Shown: positions 1-9,971 of the stretch, piece by piece
Numbering within the stretch: the first letter of the stretch is position 1
Layout: each line of letters opens with the position of its first letter
Assembly: GCF_024347355.1 (NCBI RefSeq)
Contig: NZ_AP025465.1
Span: 2,294,001-2,358,000 of the forward strand
Reading direction: 5' to 3'
Origin: Vibrio chagasii
GTDB taxonomy: Bacteria; Pseudomonadota; Gammaproteobacteria; Enterobacterales; Vibrionaceae
DNA: 64,000 bases
The notes under the pieces: model-generated
The model's input: the letters and a program-made list of their open reading frames with translations, nothing else
Databases searched by the model: none
Told to the model about the DNA's origin: nothing
Translations under genes and position numbers: made by a program

Positions 1-739
1 GACCGAAGCCATTGCCCGCTGCACGCGATGCGTCATCAGCAACTAGGTAACAAGTAAGAACACCGTTTTGAGTTTCGCCAGCAGCGTTTACACAAGTACC
101 AGCTTCGAAGAAGAATGGTACGTTCCATACGTGGTGAAGACCAAATGGAATTAGAGAACGCTCAATGATACCGTAGATACCAAACGCCACTTGTGGGTTT
201 TGGTGAGCAGCCCAATCAGAGAACGCAGAGATAGCGCCGCCAACTGGTGGCCATACTACAGATAGTAGGATTGCTAGACCGATCGCAGAGAAACCTGTGA
301 TGATTGGCACAGCACGCTTACCAGCGAAGAAGCCAAGGTACTCAGGAAGTTGAATACGGAAGAAACGGTTGAATGCCCAAGCAGCAACACCACCGACTAG
401 GATACCACCTAGTACACCAGTATCGATTTTATCAACGCCCATTACACCAGCCATTACGCCTAGTGTAGCAGTCATGATGCCGTAACCAACGATTGCAGCT
501 AGACCAGCTACACCATCGTTGTTAGTAAAGCCAAGTGCAACACCTACTGCAAACAGTAGTGCCATTTGACCGAATACTGAACCACCAGCTTGCTCCATAA
601 GGTTTGAAACAATTTCTGGAATGAAAGGAAGATCTGCTGCACCGACACCTAGCAAAATACCCGCAACTGGTAAAACTGATACTGGAAGCATCAGAGACTT
701 ACCAACTTTTTGCAGGCTAGCAAAAAGGTTCTTAAACAT
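1..739 (-). CDS. ptsG: PTS glucose-specific EIICB component (partial, N-terminal part)
   Basis: This is the N-terminal 246 codons of the membrane permease of the glucose phosphotransferase system, which imports and phosphorylates glucose using phosphate relayed from HPr through EIIA and the EIIB domain. The translation starts [20 protein letters not shown] and continues with the hydrophobic EIIC segments, including a [13 protein letters not shown] stretch, [14 protein letters not shown] and [15 protein letters not shown]. The gene runs off the left edge, so the rest of EIIC and the EIIB domain are not visible. The ATG at 737-739 is preceded by an AGGAGC ribosome binding site. It is the last gene of the minus-strand run but has its own 400-base upstream region and a terminator in front of it, so it is probably transcribed separately. 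Confidence 0.93.
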   Translation of the reverse strand, partial: MFKNLFASLQKVGKSLMLPVSVLPVAGILLGVGAADLPFIPEIVSNLMEQAGGSVFGQMALLFAVGVALGFTNNDGVAGLAAIVGYGIMTATLGVMAGVMGVDKIDTGVLGGILVGGVAAWAFNRFFRIQLPEYLGFFAGKRAVPIITGFSAIGLAILLSVVWPPVGGAISAFSDWAAHQNPQVAFGIYGIIERSLIPFGLHHVWNVPFFFEAGTCVNAAGETQNGVLTCYLVADDASRAAGNGFG

Positions 740-1141
740 GTTTATGCTCCTGATAAAGATAAAATAATTATATGGGTTCTAACGGCACACCCCCGTAGCC
801 TATATGTTAGCACCCAGTGAAAATGTAACCATGTATTGCATTATATTTTCTGCCGCTAAATATATATTGATGCAGAACTAACTTTCTAGTGACTTACGAA
901 ATTTAGTTTCAAAACACGTCTTGGATCACATGTCAAATCTAGAAATGCAATGGTTTACAACAAAATAAAGCATTGAAATTTATGAGCATTTTTACAAGTC
1001 ATTATTATTTTACTGGGTAAATAAAATAATAGAGAATGTTATTTTTAGTAACAAAATTACAAATGTTATAATTCACGCTCTCAAGTTCAACATAATTCGT
1101 AAACATTAAAAAAAAACGTATTTTTGGTGATCAAAAACACA
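740..1141. other. Intergenic region upstream of ptsG
   Basis: About 400 AT-rich bases between ptsG and the tatD terminator. No ORF of convincing quality is present. On the minus strand there is a TTGACA hexamer followed by TGTGATC near 920-935, which could be a -35 box and half a CRP site. The second half of the CRP palindrome is poor, so I do not annotate a site. Confidence 0.5.
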
Positions 1142-1165
1142 AAAAGGGAGCTTTCGCTCCCTTTT
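1142..1165 (-). terminator. Intrinsic terminator after tatD
   Basis: Perfect inverted repeat AAAAGGGAGC / GCTCCCTTTT with a TTTC loop. Read on the minus strand the hairpin follows the tatD stop and ends in a T-rich tract, so it closes the tmk-holB-tatD run. Confidence 0.85.
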
Positions 1166-1183
1166 ATTTGTTTAGTTAGTTTT

Positions 1184-1951
1184 TTATCGCAAAAAAAGTT
1201 TTTGGTAATTTTTGGTCGTTTGTTCAGCAACCTCTTTCATCGATACACCTTTTAATTGCGCGATGTAGGCCGCCACTTCCACAACATATGCAGGTTGATT
1301 CTGCTTTCCACGATATGGAATCGGTGCTAAGTATGGAGAATCCGTTTCAATCAGTAGCCTATCTAACGGCAGATTCTTAACGACCTCTTTAAGTTCTGTT
1401 GCTTGCTTAAAGGTCACAATGCCTGAAATTGAAATATAGAACCCTAATTCCATAGCCGCTTCAGCAAACGCCTGATCTTCAGTAAAACAGTGGATAACAC
1501 CACCGCACTTCTCAGCGCCACCGTCACGAAGAATCGCAAGTGTATCTTCACGCGCATTACGAGTGTGAATGATCAAAGGCTTGTTCAGTTCAACCGCAAG
1601 CTCAACATGCTGTTTGAATCGCAGCTGCTGCAATTCCGCAGTTTCAGGTTGATAGTGGTAATCTAAGCCGGTTTCACCTATCGCAACCACTTTAGGGTTA
1701 CTCGCGTATTCACGCATTCTTTCAAGGCTGAAATCACTTTCAACATCAAGAGGATGAACGCCACAAGACGCTTTAACGTTATCAAACGGCGCTATCATTT
1801 CGAGCATATTTTCAAACGAATCTAGTGTCACACCCACAGAAAGTAGTTGTTCAACATTCGCTGCTTTCGCTTTGTTAACGACATCTTCTACACTGGTGTG
1901 TAAATCTTGGTAATCCAGCTTGTCTAAATGACAGTGGGAATCTACGAACAT
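1184..1951 (-). CDS. ycfH: TatD family metal-dependent hydrolase (YcfH-like)
   Basis: A 255-residue TIM-barrel metal-dependent deoxyribonuclease-like hydrolase of the TatD superfamily. The metal-ligand motifs are visible in order: DSHCHLD at residues 4-10, GETGLDYH near 91-98, a histidine in IIHTRN, one in GVIHCF, and ETDSPYL near 203. I start it at MFVDSHCH rather than at the MADSHLRGN codon nine residues upstream, because family members begin just before the DSHCHLD motif. This start still overlaps the end of holB by 10 bases, which suggests translational coupling. Family members have 3'-5' exonuclease activity and may act in DNA repair or RNA turnover. The physiological role in Vibrio is not settled. 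Confidence 0.9.
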   Translation of the reverse strand: MFVDSHCHLDKLDYQDLHTSVEDVVNKAKAANVEQLLSVGVTLDSFENMLEMIAPFDNVKASCGVHPLDVESDFSLERMREYASNPKVVAIGETGLDYHYQPETAELQQLRFKQHVELAVELNKPLIIHTRNAREDTLAILRDGGAEKCGGVIHCFTEDQAFAEAAMELGFYISISGIVTFKQATELKEVVKNLPLDRLLIETDSPYLAPIPYRGKQNQPAYVVEVAAYIAQLKGVSMKEVAEQTTKNYQKLFLR

Positions 1952-2907
1952 GTTTCCTCGCAAGTGGCTATCAGCCAATTCATTATGAGTAGCTCCGTAT
2001 TGAGCCCAGGGTGTTGCTTCAACTGCTCAGTCAATATCAACAGTTTATGTGCTGCAGTATAGGCGCTTTGATAAGACATCACCTCACGCAGCGCATTAGC
2101 GCTGGGAGTGATAGCCGTATTCGCTAAGCCAAAATGCAGCTTCTGTACGTCAGACAATAAGTGCCATAACCAACCCAATTGAATCAAAGGGTCTTTGCTA
2201 AGCTCTGTCGAGAACTTTAGCATGTCAGGTTGAGTGCCTTTGATGATATTAACGAAACCGTCGAACACTTTCTCGGAAGCCTCTACACCGCCCTCTTCAA
2301 ACATCGCTTTCGCTTTCAACGGGGCATTGTCGTTAAGTGCCAAAATATACGCAGGAACGACCTTACCCACTTCCCCGTCAAGCCATGCTGAGCCCGCTTC
2401 CAATTGTGGGCTCACCACATTGAACTGCTGACAGCGGCTGATGATGGTTGGCATTAGGCGATTACTGTTACGAGTCGATAAAATGAAAATACACTGGCTT
2501 GATGGCTCTTCGAGAGTTTTCAAAAGAGCATTAGAAGCCGACTCGTTCATCGCTTCAGCAGGCTCAAGCAAGATAACGCGTAAACCGCCCAACTGGGATG
2601 ACTCTTGAGCCCAGCGATTACTAGCACGAACTTGATCAACCGTGATCGATTTGCCTTCTTTCTCTGGCGAGATGACATGAAAATCAGGATGACTGCCCGA
2701 CTTCATTAACTCACAGCTATGGCAAAAACCACACGCCTCACTTTCATAGTTTGTGCACATTAATGCATCGGTAAGTTGGCTAATGAGAGCTTCAACGCCC
2801 AACCCTTCCGGCGCATTAACAATCACCGAATTAGGAAAACGCTCAGAATCGAGGCTTTTTTTCCACTCACTCCAAACTGGTGTGAGCCAAGAATACACTT
2901 CCGCCAT
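1942..2907 (-). CDS. holB: DNA polymerase III subunit delta prime
   Basis: A 321-residue clamp-loader subunit that works with delta and tau/gamma to load the beta clamp onto DNA. The N-terminal AAA+ module has the degenerate P-loop NAPEGLGVEALI expected of delta prime, followed by a zinc-binding cysteine cluster (CGFCHSCELM, with an earlier Cys) and the sensor region ETLEEPSSQCIFILST-x-NRLMPTIISRCQ. The C-terminal helical collar domain is less conserved. Length fits the family (E. coli 334). It lies 6 bases downstream of tmk and overlaps tatD, the usual tmk-holB-tatD order in gammaproteobacteria. Confidence 0.95.
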   Translation of the reverse strand: MAEVYSWLTPVWSEWKKSLDSERFPNSVIVNAPEGLGVEALISQLTDALMCTNYESEACGFCHSCELMKSGSHPDFHVISPEKEGKSITVDQVRASNRWAQESSQLGGLRVILLEPAEAMNESASNALLKTLEEPSSQCIFILSTRNSNRLMPTIISRCQQFNVVSPQLEAGSAWLDGEVGKVVPAYILALNDNAPLKAKAMFEEGGVEASEKVFDGFVNIIKGTQPDMLKFSTELSKDPLIQLGWLWHLLSDVQKLHFGLANTAITPSANALREVMSYQSAYTAAHKLLILTEQLKQHPGLNTELLIMNWLIATCEETCS

Positions 2908-2913
2908 GACTGC

Positions 2914-3546
2914 CTACTGTTGGTCTAGCCACGTACTAAGCGCTTGCTTAATATCTGCGGCTACTTGTTCTATCTCTTGCTCTGCATTGATCACAAGAAC
3001 CGAATCATCTTGCGCAGCAATCTCAAGGTAACGTTCACGCGTGCGATCGAAGAAAGAGATATCCATCTTTTCAATTCTATCTAGCTCACCACGGCCACGT
3101 GCACGCTCAAGCCCTACTCTAGGGTCTAAGTCCAAGTATAGAGTTAGATCCGGCTTAAAATCGCCTAGCGTGGTTGCTTTCAATGATTCCATTGTCGTAC
3201 GCGCGATCTGGCGACCACCACCTTGATACGCTTGAGAAGACATATCATGACGATCACCCAATACCCATTTACCGCTATCTAAAGCAGGCTTAATCACGTT
3301 TTCGACTAATTGAACACGTGCAGCGTACATCAGCAGTAACTCAGTCATGTCTTGAAGCTTTTCGCCTTCGTGCTCTTCTTTGACCAGTGAACGCATCTTT
3401 TCTGCCAGCACAGTACCGCCTGGTTCACGAGTGTTTACGAGCTCTTCAACACCAGAAGCTTTCAATGTCTCAACAATGGCATTGATAGCTGTACTTTTAC
3501 CCGCACCTTCAAGGCCTTCAACCACGATAAATTTCGACTGATTCAT
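2914..3546 (-). CDS. tmk: Thymidylate kinase
   Basis: A 210-residue kinase that phosphorylates dTMP to dTDP with ATP for DNA synthesis. It has the P-loop [10 protein letters not shown] at residues 10-19, the dTMP-binding TREPGGT segment, [16 protein letters not shown] (DR motif and lid side) and the [22 protein letters not shown] lid region, which I locate near residues 137-158. Length equals that of typical gammaproteobacterial Tmk. It is 10 bases downstream of mltG and 6 bases upstream of holB, so it is probably co-transcribed with both. Confidence 0.97.
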   Translation of the reverse strand: MNQSKFIVVEGLEGAGKSTAINAIVETLKASGVEELVNTREPGGTVLAEKMRSLVKEEHEGEKLQDMTELLLMYAARVQLVENVIKPALDSGKWVLGDRHDMSSQAYQGGGRQIARTTMESLKATTLGDFKPDLTLYLDLDPRVGLERARGRGELDRIEKMDISFFDRTRERYLEIAAQDDSVLVINAEQEIEQVAADIKQALSTWLDQQ

Positions 3547-3556
3547 AATTCGTTCT

Positions 3557-4573
3557 TTATTTGTTTCTTCTTAATTGTTTTAAGTAAGCTCGTACTGCAC
3601 GGTTGTGCTCAGCCAAACTCTTTGAAAATACATGCCCACCTTTGCCACTCGCGACAAAATAGAGGTAGTTACTCTTTTCTGGATTCAGAGCCGCATTAAT
3701 TGACGCTCGACCTGCCATGGCAATCGGCGTTGGCGGCAGGCCACTCATAGTGTATGTGTTGTATGGCGTTGGGGTTCTTAAATCTTTCTTACGGATGTTA
3801 CCATCGTAGCTATCGCCCATTCCATAAATCACCGTTGGGTCCGTTTGTAGACGCATACGCTTGTTTAAGCGATTAACGAATACAGACGACACACGTTCAC
3901 GCTCTGAAGCAACGGCCGTCTCTTTCTCAATAATAGAAGCTAGAATCAGAGCTTCATAAGGTGACTTAAGAGGCAGTTTATCCGCTCTGTTTTCCCATTC
4001 ATCGTTCACCACGTTCATTAGGTCTCGATGGGCGCGCTTCAACAAATCTAAATCGGTTGTGCCGTAGGTGTAGTGGTAGGTTTCGGCCAAGAACAAACCT
4101 TCTAGCTTCTCATTTTCAATGCCAAGCTTTTCAGCGATCTCTTTTTCAGACACACCATCTAACGTCTGTTGAATGAATTCATTGTCTTTTAGCTGCACGA
4201 GCCATTCGTCGAAACGACTGCCTTCAACAAAGGTAATTGTAAACTGGTGCTCTTTACCCTCTACAAGTACTTGCAGCGCTTGCTCAAGCGTTAACCCCGG
4301 CTCTAGCAAGAAAGTACCCGCTTTTACGTCAACAAGGTCAGGGTGAAGCTTACGGATTAATTTCTCATAAGGAGATGCCTCAAATAGGCCCTCATTGATT
4401 AACTGAGCCAGCACGCGGTTAAAGCTGCTGCCTGAAGCAACGGTAACTACCTGCGGCTTTTCTAATTGAATGACTTGTTTCAGGTTATCTTGTGCTTGGT
4501 TATACACATAGAACCCGGCAGCACCCGCTGCAATGAGGCACAAGATAATAAAAATAAATAACTTTTTGATCAC
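3557..4573 (-). CDS. mltG: Endolytic murein transglycosylase MltG (YceG)
   Basis: A 338-residue inner-membrane lytic transglycosylase that cleaves nascent glycan strands and is thought to set glycan chain length. A single N-terminal membrane anchor (about residues 4-25, [18 protein letters not shown]) precedes a periplasmic YceG domain. The catalytic glutamate lies in [17 protein letters not shown] near residue 215, followed by the conserved [18 protein letters not shown] and the late [15 protein letters not shown] motif. The start overlaps the pabC stop by 4 bases, so the two are translationally coupled, as in many gammaproteobacteria. Confidence 0.95.
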   Translation of the reverse strand: MIKKLFIFIILCLIAAGAAGFYVYNQAQDNLKQVIQLEKPQVVTVASGSSFNRVLAQLINEGLFEASPYEKLIRKLHPDLVDVKAGTFLLEPGLTLEQALQVLVEGKEHQFTITFVEGSRFDEWLVQLKDNEFIQQTLDGVSEKEIAEKLGIENEKLEGLFLAETYHYTYGTTDLDLLKRAHRDLMNVVNDEWENRADKLPLKSPYEALILASIIEKETAVASERERVSSVFVNRLNKRMRLQTDPTVIYGMGDSYDGNIRKKDLRTPTPYNTYTMSGLPPTPIAMAGRASINAALNPEKSNYLYFVASGKGGHVFSKSLAEHNRAVRAYLKQLRRNK

Positions 4574-5412
4574 GAGTTTAGTTGTCCTTGAAGGCTACGA
4601 GTAACGGTTCCAATGTCGAATTGGGTTTCACTAATACGGGTAACAGGGGCAACCCCTAAAATGGAGTTGGTGATGAAAACCTCATCAGCTTGCATGAGTT
4701 GAGGTAAGCAATAGTCACCAATAGTAACGGAAAGTTCAGTTTGGTTCAGCGCAGTTAACACTTGCTTACGCATAACTCCCGCTACACCACTTTGGGTTAG
4801 CTGAGGCGTACAAATCACCTCACCTTGGCGCCAAAACAGATTGGCCATGGTGGTTTCAATCACATTGCCAGAGATATCAAGAACCAAACCGTCAACTTCA
4901 CCAGCTTGATCCATCTCGTCTTTCATCAGTACCTGCTCAAGACGATTGTTATGCTTGTGACCAGCAAGCAATGGGCTCAGCCCTAAAGCTTGGCGACAAA
5001 TCCCGAGTTCGACTCCGGTATCTTGCCATGCCTCATAATGGCTTGGGTAATCAAACGTACTAATGGTAATGGTTGGCTTAGCAATGTTCTTAGTGCTGTA
5101 GCCTCTGCCGCCAGCACCGCGGCTAACATGCAGCTTTATTCCGGCTTTTCTACTATTAAACTTATTTGCACTTTCGAGGTGGCAGTTTTGGATGTGTTGA
5201 ATTGCGCTATTGAGCCAAACGTTAACCACATTCCAATCTAATGCAGAAATACGTAACGCTTTTAGACATTCATCGACACGCTGTTGATGGTCCTGAAAAT
5301 GCTGGATCTGACCATTTTGGACAAGCATTGTCGTAAAACAGCCGTCTCCGTATTGAAACGAACGATCTAAGATGTCGATAGTTTGCTGGCTTTGTCCGTC
5401 AATCCAAAACAT
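4570..5412 (-). CDS. pabC: Aminodeoxychorismate lyase
   Basis: A PLP-dependent fold-type IV enzyme of about 280 residues that releases pyruvate from 4-amino-4-deoxychorismate to give p-aminobenzoate for folate synthesis. The PLP lysine is in AGHKHNNRLEQVL, matching the family pattern, and DGLVLDISGNVIETTMANLFW and the late DEVFITNSILGVAPV segment are typical. I start at MFWIDGQSQQ (ATG at 5410-5412, preceded by GGGG). The longer 299-residue reading would run through the fabF terminator hairpin, which makes it unlikely. It overlaps mltG by 4 bases. Confidence 0.93.
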   Translation of the reverse strand: MFWIDGQSQQTIDILDRSFQYGDGCFTTMLVQNGQIQHFQDHQQRVDECLKALRISALDWNVVNVWLNSAIQHIQNCHLESANKFNSRKAGIKLHVSRGAGGRGYSTKNIAKPTITISTFDYPSHYEAWQDTGVELGICRQALGLSPLLAGHKHNNRLEQVLMKDEMDQAGEVDGLVLDISGNVIETTMANLFWRQGEVICTPQLTQSGVAGVMRKQVLTALNQTELSVTIGDYCLPQLMQADEVFITNSILGVAPVTRISETQFDIGTVTRSLQGQLNS

Positions 5413-5423
5413 GTTTTTCCCCA

Positions 5424-5461
5424 TAAAAAGAAACGGCTCAATGCTAAGCATCAAGCCGTTT
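5424..5461 (-). terminator. Intrinsic terminator between fabF and pabC
   Basis: A long, nearly perfect hairpin with arms AAACGGCTTGATGCT and AGCATTGAGCCGTTT (small central mismatch), followed on the minus strand by TCTTTTTAT. It separates the fab cluster from pabC-mltG-tmk, although the pabC start is only about 12 bases away, so partial read-through is plausible. Confidence 0.75.
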
Positions 5462-5514
5462 AAAAACAAGTCTAATTATGACTATCTACGACGTTTAGGT
5501 CTTTTATAAGATGA

Positions 5515-6759
5515 TTAAATCTTTTTGAAGATCAAACAGCCGTTTGTACCACCGAAACCGAAAGAGTTACATGCAGCATATTCCATGTTGCTAACTTTAC
5601 GAGCAGTATGAGGTACTAAGTCAATGTCTAAGCCTTCTTCAGGATCATCTAGATTGATTGTTGGTGGAACAATTTGGTCAACCAGAGACATAGCCGTAAT
5701 GATAGCTTCAGCAGAACCAGCGGCACCTAGAAGGTGACCTGTCATTGATTTCGTTGAAGAAACCAATACTTGCTTGCTGCCAGCTTCGCCAAGAGCACGT
5801 TTGATGCCCTTCACTTCTGCTACGTCGCCTGCAGGAGTCGATGTACCGTGTGCGTTAACATAACCGATTTGTTCACCAGTAATGCCAGCATCACGCATAG
5901 CCGCTTCCATTGCTAGTGCGCCACCAGAACCATCTTCACTTGGAGATGTCATGTGGTAAGCGTCACCCGACATACCGAAGCCAACTAGCTCACAGTAAAT
6001 CTTAGCGCCACGAGCTTTAGCGTGTTCGTACTCTTCTAGAACCATCATGCCAGCACCGTCACCAAGAACGAAGCCGTCACGGCCTTTGTCCCATGGACGA
6101 GAAGCTTTTTGAGGCTCGTCGTTGCGAGTAGATAGTGCTTTAGCTGCACCAAAACCACCCATACCTAGTGGTGTAGATGCTTTTTCAGCACCGCCCGCTA
6201 GCATTGCGTCAGCATCGCCGTATGCAATCATACGTGCCGCGTGACCAATGTTATGTAGGCCAGTTGTACATGCAGTAGAAATAGCGATGTTAGGACCGCG
6301 TAGACCACGCATGATAGACATGTGACCAGCAATCATGTTCACGATCGTTGACGGAACAAAGAATGGGCTAATTTTACGAGGGCCTTTTTCAGTAAGCGCT
6401 TGGTGACCGGCTTCGATCAAACCAAGACCACCGATACCAGAACCGATAGCCACACCAATACGTGGTGCGTTCTCATCAGTAACAGTTAGACCAGAATCAT
6501 CAAGTGCCTGAACACCTGCTGCGACGCCGTATTGGATGAATAGATCCATTTTACGAGCATCTTTTTTAGACATGTACTCTTCGCAGTTAAAGTCTTTAAC
6601 TAGACCTGCAAAACGAGTTGAGAAATTGGTTGCATCAAAGTGCTCGATATTCACGATACCACTTTGACCAGCTAGCAGGGCTTTCCAAGAAGATTCTACA
6701 GTGTTGCCTACCGGTGACAACATACCCATGCCAGTGACAACTACACGACGCTTGGACAC
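5515..6759 (-). CDS. fabF: 3-oxoacyl-ACP synthase II (KAS II)
   Basis: A 414-residue condensing enzyme that elongates acyl-ACP with malonyl-ACP in type II fatty acid synthesis and makes cis-vaccenate in response to temperature in related bacteria. The Cys-His-His triad is visible: [13 protein letters not shown] (Cys about 164), [11 protein letters not shown] (His about 304) and [12 protein letters not shown] (His about 341). The C-terminal [10 protein letters not shown] is the usual glycine-rich motif. It follows acpP by about 90 bases with a hairpin between, and is the last gene of the fab block before a terminator. Confidence 0.97.
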   Translation of the reverse strand: MSKRRVVVTGMGMLSPVGNTVESSWKALLAGQSGIVNIEHFDATNFSTRFAGLVKDFNCEEYMSKKDARKMDLFIQYGVAAGVQALDDSGLTVTDENAPRIGVAIGSGIGGLGLIEAGHQALTEKGPRKISPFFVPSTIVNMIAGHMSIMRGLRGPNIAISTACTTGLHNIGHAARMIAYGDADAMLAGGAEKASTPLGMGGFGAAKALSTRNDEPQKASRPWDKGRDGFVLGDGAGMMVLEEYEHAKARGAKIYCELVGFGMSGDAYHMTSPSEDGSGGALAMEAAMRDAGITGEQIGYVNAHGTSTPAGDVAEVKGIKRALGEAGSKQVLVSSTKSMTGHLLGAAGSAEAIITAMSLVDQIVPPTINLDDPEEGLDIDLVPHTARKVSNMEYAACNSFGFGGTNGCLIFKKI

Positions 6760-6820
6760 GATTTTACACTCCGGAGATTGAGGTGATTTAAGATGAGGAT
6801 AGATGAGTTAGAGAAAACAC

Positions 6821-6841
6821 AGGCGGTCGAGGTGACCGCCT
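6821..6841 (-). terminator. Hairpin between acpP and fabF (possible attenuator)
   Basis: Inverted repeat AGGCGGTC / GACCGCCT with a 5-base loop just after the acpP stop. On the minus strand it is followed by TGTGTTTTCTC, a weak U-rich tail. It may attenuate transcription so that acpP is made in excess of fabF, or protect the acpP mRNA 3' end. This is inferred from position only. Confidence 0.55.
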
Positions 6842-6852
6842 GGGAGAGATTA

Positions 6853-7086
6853 TTACTGAGCGCTAGTTACGTAATCGATAGCTGCTTGAACAGTAGTAAT
6901 TTTCTCAGCTTCTTCATCTGGGATTTCAGTGTCGAATTCTTCTTCTAGAGCCATTACTAGCTCAACTGTGTCTAGAGAATCTGCACCTAGGTCATCAACG
7001 AAAGAAGCTTCGTTTTTAACTTCAGCTTCGTCTACACCTAGCTGTTCAACAATGATTTTCTTTACGCGTTCTTCGAGGTTGCTCAT
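6853..7086 (-). CDS. acpP: Acyl carrier protein
   Basis: A 77-residue acidic carrier whose 4'-phosphopantetheine arm holds growing acyl chains for all Fab enzymes. The attachment serine is S37 in [19 protein letters not shown]. Helix II after the DSL motif is the acidic face recognised by partners. The start ATG has a strong GGAAAAG-type ribosome binding site. It sits between fabG and fabF with about 165 bases upstream, enough for a promoter of its own, as known for acpP in E. coli. Confidence 0.98.
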   Translation of the reverse strand: MSNLEERVKKIIVEQLGVDEAEVKNEASFVDDLGADSLDTVELVMALEEEFDTEIPDEEAEKITTVQAAIDYVTSAQ

Positions 7087-7252
7087 TTTTTCTTTTCCTT
7101 TACAGAGTTCGCTTTATGCGATGTTTTCCGTAGTTTATTCAATCTATTGAAAGTTGCAAGGTCAACTTTTCTGGTCAAACCACAATTTTCACGATTTTAA
7201 CCGAAATTACGTATGATCTTGACTTAAATCATGCACAAATGTTGCACATAAT

Positions 7253-7987
7253 TTAAACCATGTACATACCGCCATTGACGTGAAGTGTTTCACCTGTGAT
7301 ATAAGCTGCCGCAGGCGACGCCAAAAATACCACAGCTTCAGCGATTTCGCGAGGGTCACCTAGTCGACCTGCTGGTACATTCGCCAAAGTTGCTGCACGT
7401 TGGTCATCATTTAGCGCTTTAGTCATGTCAGTTTCGATGAAACCAGGAGCAACAGTGTTCACTGTAACGCCACGAGACGCAACTTCACGAGCCATTGATT
7501 TAGTAAAGCCAATTACGCCAGCTTTAGCTGCTGCGTAGTTTGCTTGACCAGCGTTACCCATAGTACCCACTACAGAACCAACGTTAACGATACGGCCTTC
7601 ACGCTTCTTCATCATGCCACGCAATACAGCTTTAGACATGCGGAAGATAGGTGTTAGGTTAGTGTCGATGATGTCATTCCATTCGTCGTCTTTCATACGC
7701 ATTAGTAGGTTGTCACGAGTGATACCTGCGTTGTTAACTAGAATGTCAATCGCACCGAATTCATCGTTGATGGTTTTCAGTGTAGCAGCAATTGAGTCAA
7801 CATCAGTTACGTTAAGAGCAAGACCTTTACCGTTCTCGCCAAGGTACTCACTGATTGCAGCAGCGCCGCCTTCAGATGTAGCAGTACCGATAACTTTAGC
7901 ACCACGCTCAACTAAAAGTTCAGCGATTGCACGACCGATACCACGGCTTGCGCCTGTAACTAGTGCAACTTTGCCTTCTAAATTCAT
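7253..7987 (-). CDS. fabG: 3-oxoacyl-ACP reductase
   Basis: A 244-residue short-chain dehydrogenase that reduces 3-oxoacyl-ACP with NADPH. It has TGASRGIG at the N-terminal cofactor site, NNAGITRDNLLMRM, the catalytic serine in NVGSVVGTMGNAG, YAAAKAG with the Tyr and Lys, and GFIETDMT, ending in GGMYMV as in other FabG proteins. Two adjacent ATG codons exist. I take the second (7985-7987) because it gives the standard length and better spacing from the GAGAAG ribosome binding site. It follows fabD by about 24 bases. Confidence 0.97.
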   Translation of the reverse strand: MNLEGKVALVTGASRGIGRAIAELLVERGAKVIGTATSEGGAAAISEYLGENGKGLALNVTDVDSIAATLKTINDEFGAIDILVNNAGITRDNLLMRMKDDEWNDIIDTNLTPIFRMSKAVLRGMMKKREGRIVNVGSVVGTMGNAGQANYAAAKAGVIGFTKSMAREVASRGVTVNTVAPGFIETDMTKALNDDQRAATLANVPAGRLGDPREIAEAVVFLASPAAAYITGETLHVNGGMYMV

Positions 7988-8011
7988 CATAACTTCTCTA
8001 TTAAGTGGTTA

Positions 8012-8935
8012 TTACTTAGCAGCTTCTAGTGATGCAGTGTCATTAACTGCAGCAGCTGTCATAGTTTTTACGATTCGTTTTGTTAGGCCAGTAAGAACTT
8101 TACCAGGACCTAATTCAAGTAGCTTCTCAACGCCTTGCTCGTTCATCGCTTGTACACCTTCAGTCCAACGAACTGGGCTGTAAAGTTGACGAACAAGCGC
8201 ATCTTTAATTTTTGCAGGGTCTGTTTCAGCAACAACATCAACGTTGTTGATAACAGGCAATGCTGGCGTGTTGAATTCTAGAGCTTCTAGAGCTACCGCT
8301 AGCTTGTCTGCTGCAGGTTTCATTAGCGCACAGTGAGACGGTACAGATACTGGTAGAGGAAGTGCACGCTTAGCGCCCGCTTCTTTACATAGTGCACCAG
8401 CACGCTCTACTGCCGCTTTGTTACCCGCGATAACAACTTGGCCAGGAGAGTTGAAGTTCACTGGAGAAACAACTTCACCCTGTGCCGCTTCTTCACACGC
8501 TTTAGCAATCGCTTCATCATCTAGACCGATGATTGCGTACATTGCACCAACGCCTGCAGGAACCGCTTCTTGCATTAGCTGGCCACGTAGTTCAACTAGC
8601 TTGATCGCTTCTTTAAAGTCGATAACGCCAGCACATACTAGTGCAGAATATTCACCTAAGCTGTGACCCGCTAAGTTTGCAGGTTGCTCTAGGCCAAGCT
8701 CTTGCCATACACGCCAAATTGCAACAGACGCTGTTAGTAGAGCCGGTTGAGTGCGGAAAGTTTCATTTAGATTTTCTACTGGGCCATCTTGAACTAATGC
8801 CCATAGATCGTAACCAAGTGCTTCTGAAGCTTCAGCAAATGTTTGTTTAACAACATCATACTGTTCGCCTAGGTCTGCAAGCATACCGATAGCTTGAGAG
8901 CCTTGGCCTGGGAATACGATAGCAAACTTGCTCAT
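8012..8935 (-). CDS. fabD: Malonyl-CoA:ACP transacylase
   Basis: A 307-residue enzyme that moves malonyl groups from CoA to ACP. The nucleophile is the serine in AGHSLGEYSALV (about S92), preceded by FPGQGSQ at residues 8-14. A PVSVPSHCALM segment carries the catalytic histidine near 201, and the C-terminal LELGPGKVLTGL is standard. It lies 22 bases upstream of fabG and probably forms one transcript with fabH and fabG. Confidence 0.97.
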   Translation of the reverse strand: MSKFAIVFPGQGSQAIGMLADLGEQYDVVKQTFAEASEALGYDLWALVQDGPVENLNETFRTQPALLTASVAIWRVWQELGLEQPANLAGHSLGEYSALVCAGVIDFKEAIKLVELRGQLMQEAVPAGVGAMYAIIGLDDEAIAKACEEAAQGEVVSPVNFNSPGQVVIAGNKAAVERAGALCKEAGAKRALPLPVSVPSHCALMKPAADKLAVALEALEFNTPALPVINNVDVVAETDPAKIKDALVRQLYSPVRWTEGVQAMNEQGVEKLLELGPGKVLTGLTKRIVKTMTAAAVNDTASLEAAK

Positions 8936-8970
8936 TGTAATTTTCCTTTAAGCAAAGCAAAAAATTGAAT

Positions 8971-8993
8971 AAGGCACATAAGTTATGTGCCTT
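8971..8993 (-). terminator. Hairpin between fabH and fabD
   Basis: Arms AAGGCACAT / ATGTGCCTT with a 5-base loop in the 80-base gap. On the minus strand it is followed by ATTCAATTTTTTGC, so it is terminator-like but with a displaced U tract. It may act as a partial terminator or processing site within the operon. Confidence 0.5.
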
Positions 8994-9015
8994 GTTTGTA
9001 GGTTTTCGCTTAGGG

Positions 9016-9966
9016 TTAGAATTTAACTAACGCAGAACCCCAAGTGAAGCCACCGCCAAATGCTTCCAATAGAAGCGTTTGACCGCGTTTAATTCGTCCG
9101 TCACGAACAGCCTCATCCAAGGCTGTTGGTACGGTAGCCGCTGACGTGTTGCCGTGCTTATCAAGGGTGATCACCACTTGATCAAGTGACATTGTCAGCT
9201 TTTTCGCCGTTGCTGAAATAATACGGTAGTTCGCTTGGTGTGGAACTAACCAATCAAGCTCTGACTTATCCATGTTATTTGCAGCTAATGTGTCTTTAAC
9301 CAGCTTAGATAGCTGAGTTACCGCCACTTTGAATACTTCGTTGCCCGCCATGTGCAGCCATTTATCCGCATCACCGCCACGCTCTGGTACTTCAAGGCTT
9401 AGTAGCTCACCGTATTTACCATCAGAGTAAATATGTGTCGACAAAATACCTGGCTCTTCGCTTGCGCCTACAACAACCGCGCCTGCTGCATCACCAAATA
9501 GGATGATCGTAGAGCGGTCAGTCGGATCACAGGTTTTTGACAGTGCATCGGCACCAATCACCAAAACGTTCTTACACATGCCTGATTTGATGTGCTGATC
9601 AGCAACAGACAAAGCATAGACAAAACCAGAACACGCTGCAGCCAAATCAAACGCAGGGCAGCCTTTAATACCAAGCTTACCTTGTACCTGACACGCCGAA
9701 GACGGGAATGTGTGGCTACTACTGGTGGTCGCAACGATGATTAAATCAATATCTTCTTTGTCGATACCCGCCATTTCAATGGCATTTTCAGCAGCGTAAA
9801 ACGCCATATCTGCAACGGTTTCGTTCTCCGCTGAAATACGACGCTCTTTAATACCTGTTCTAGCAACGATCCACTCATCGCTGGTCTCTACCATTTTCTC
9901 TAAGTCTGCGTTAGTACGCACCTGAGATGGCAAGTAGCTGCCAGTACCTAAAATTTTGCTATACAT
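9016..9966 (-). CDS. fabH: 3-oxoacyl-ACP synthase III
   Basis: A 316-residue KAS III that starts fatty acid synthesis by condensing acetyl-CoA with malonyl-ACP. The Cys-His-Asn triad is visible: [13 protein letters not shown] (Cys about 112), [10 protein letters not shown] (His about 244) and [11 protein letters not shown] (Asn about 274). The C-terminal [16 protein letters not shown] is typical. The gene lies 5 bases after plsX, the conserved plsX-fabH order. Confidence 0.97.
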   Translation of the reverse strand: MYSKILGTGSYLPSQVRTNADLEKMVETSDEWIVARTGIKERRISAENETVADMAFYAAENAIEMAGIDKEDIDLIIVATTSSSHTFPSSACQVQGKLGIKGCPAFDLAAACSGFVYALSVADQHIKSGMCKNVLVIGADALSKTCDPTDRSTIILFGDAAGAVVVGASEEPGILSTHIYSDGKYGELLSLEVPERGGDADKWLHMAGNEVFKVAVTQLSKLVKDTLAANNMDKSELDWLVPHQANYRIISATAKKLTMSLDQVVITLDKHGNTSAATVPTALDEAVRDGRIKRGQTLLLEAFGGGFTWGSALVKF

Positions 9967-9971
9967 GAAGA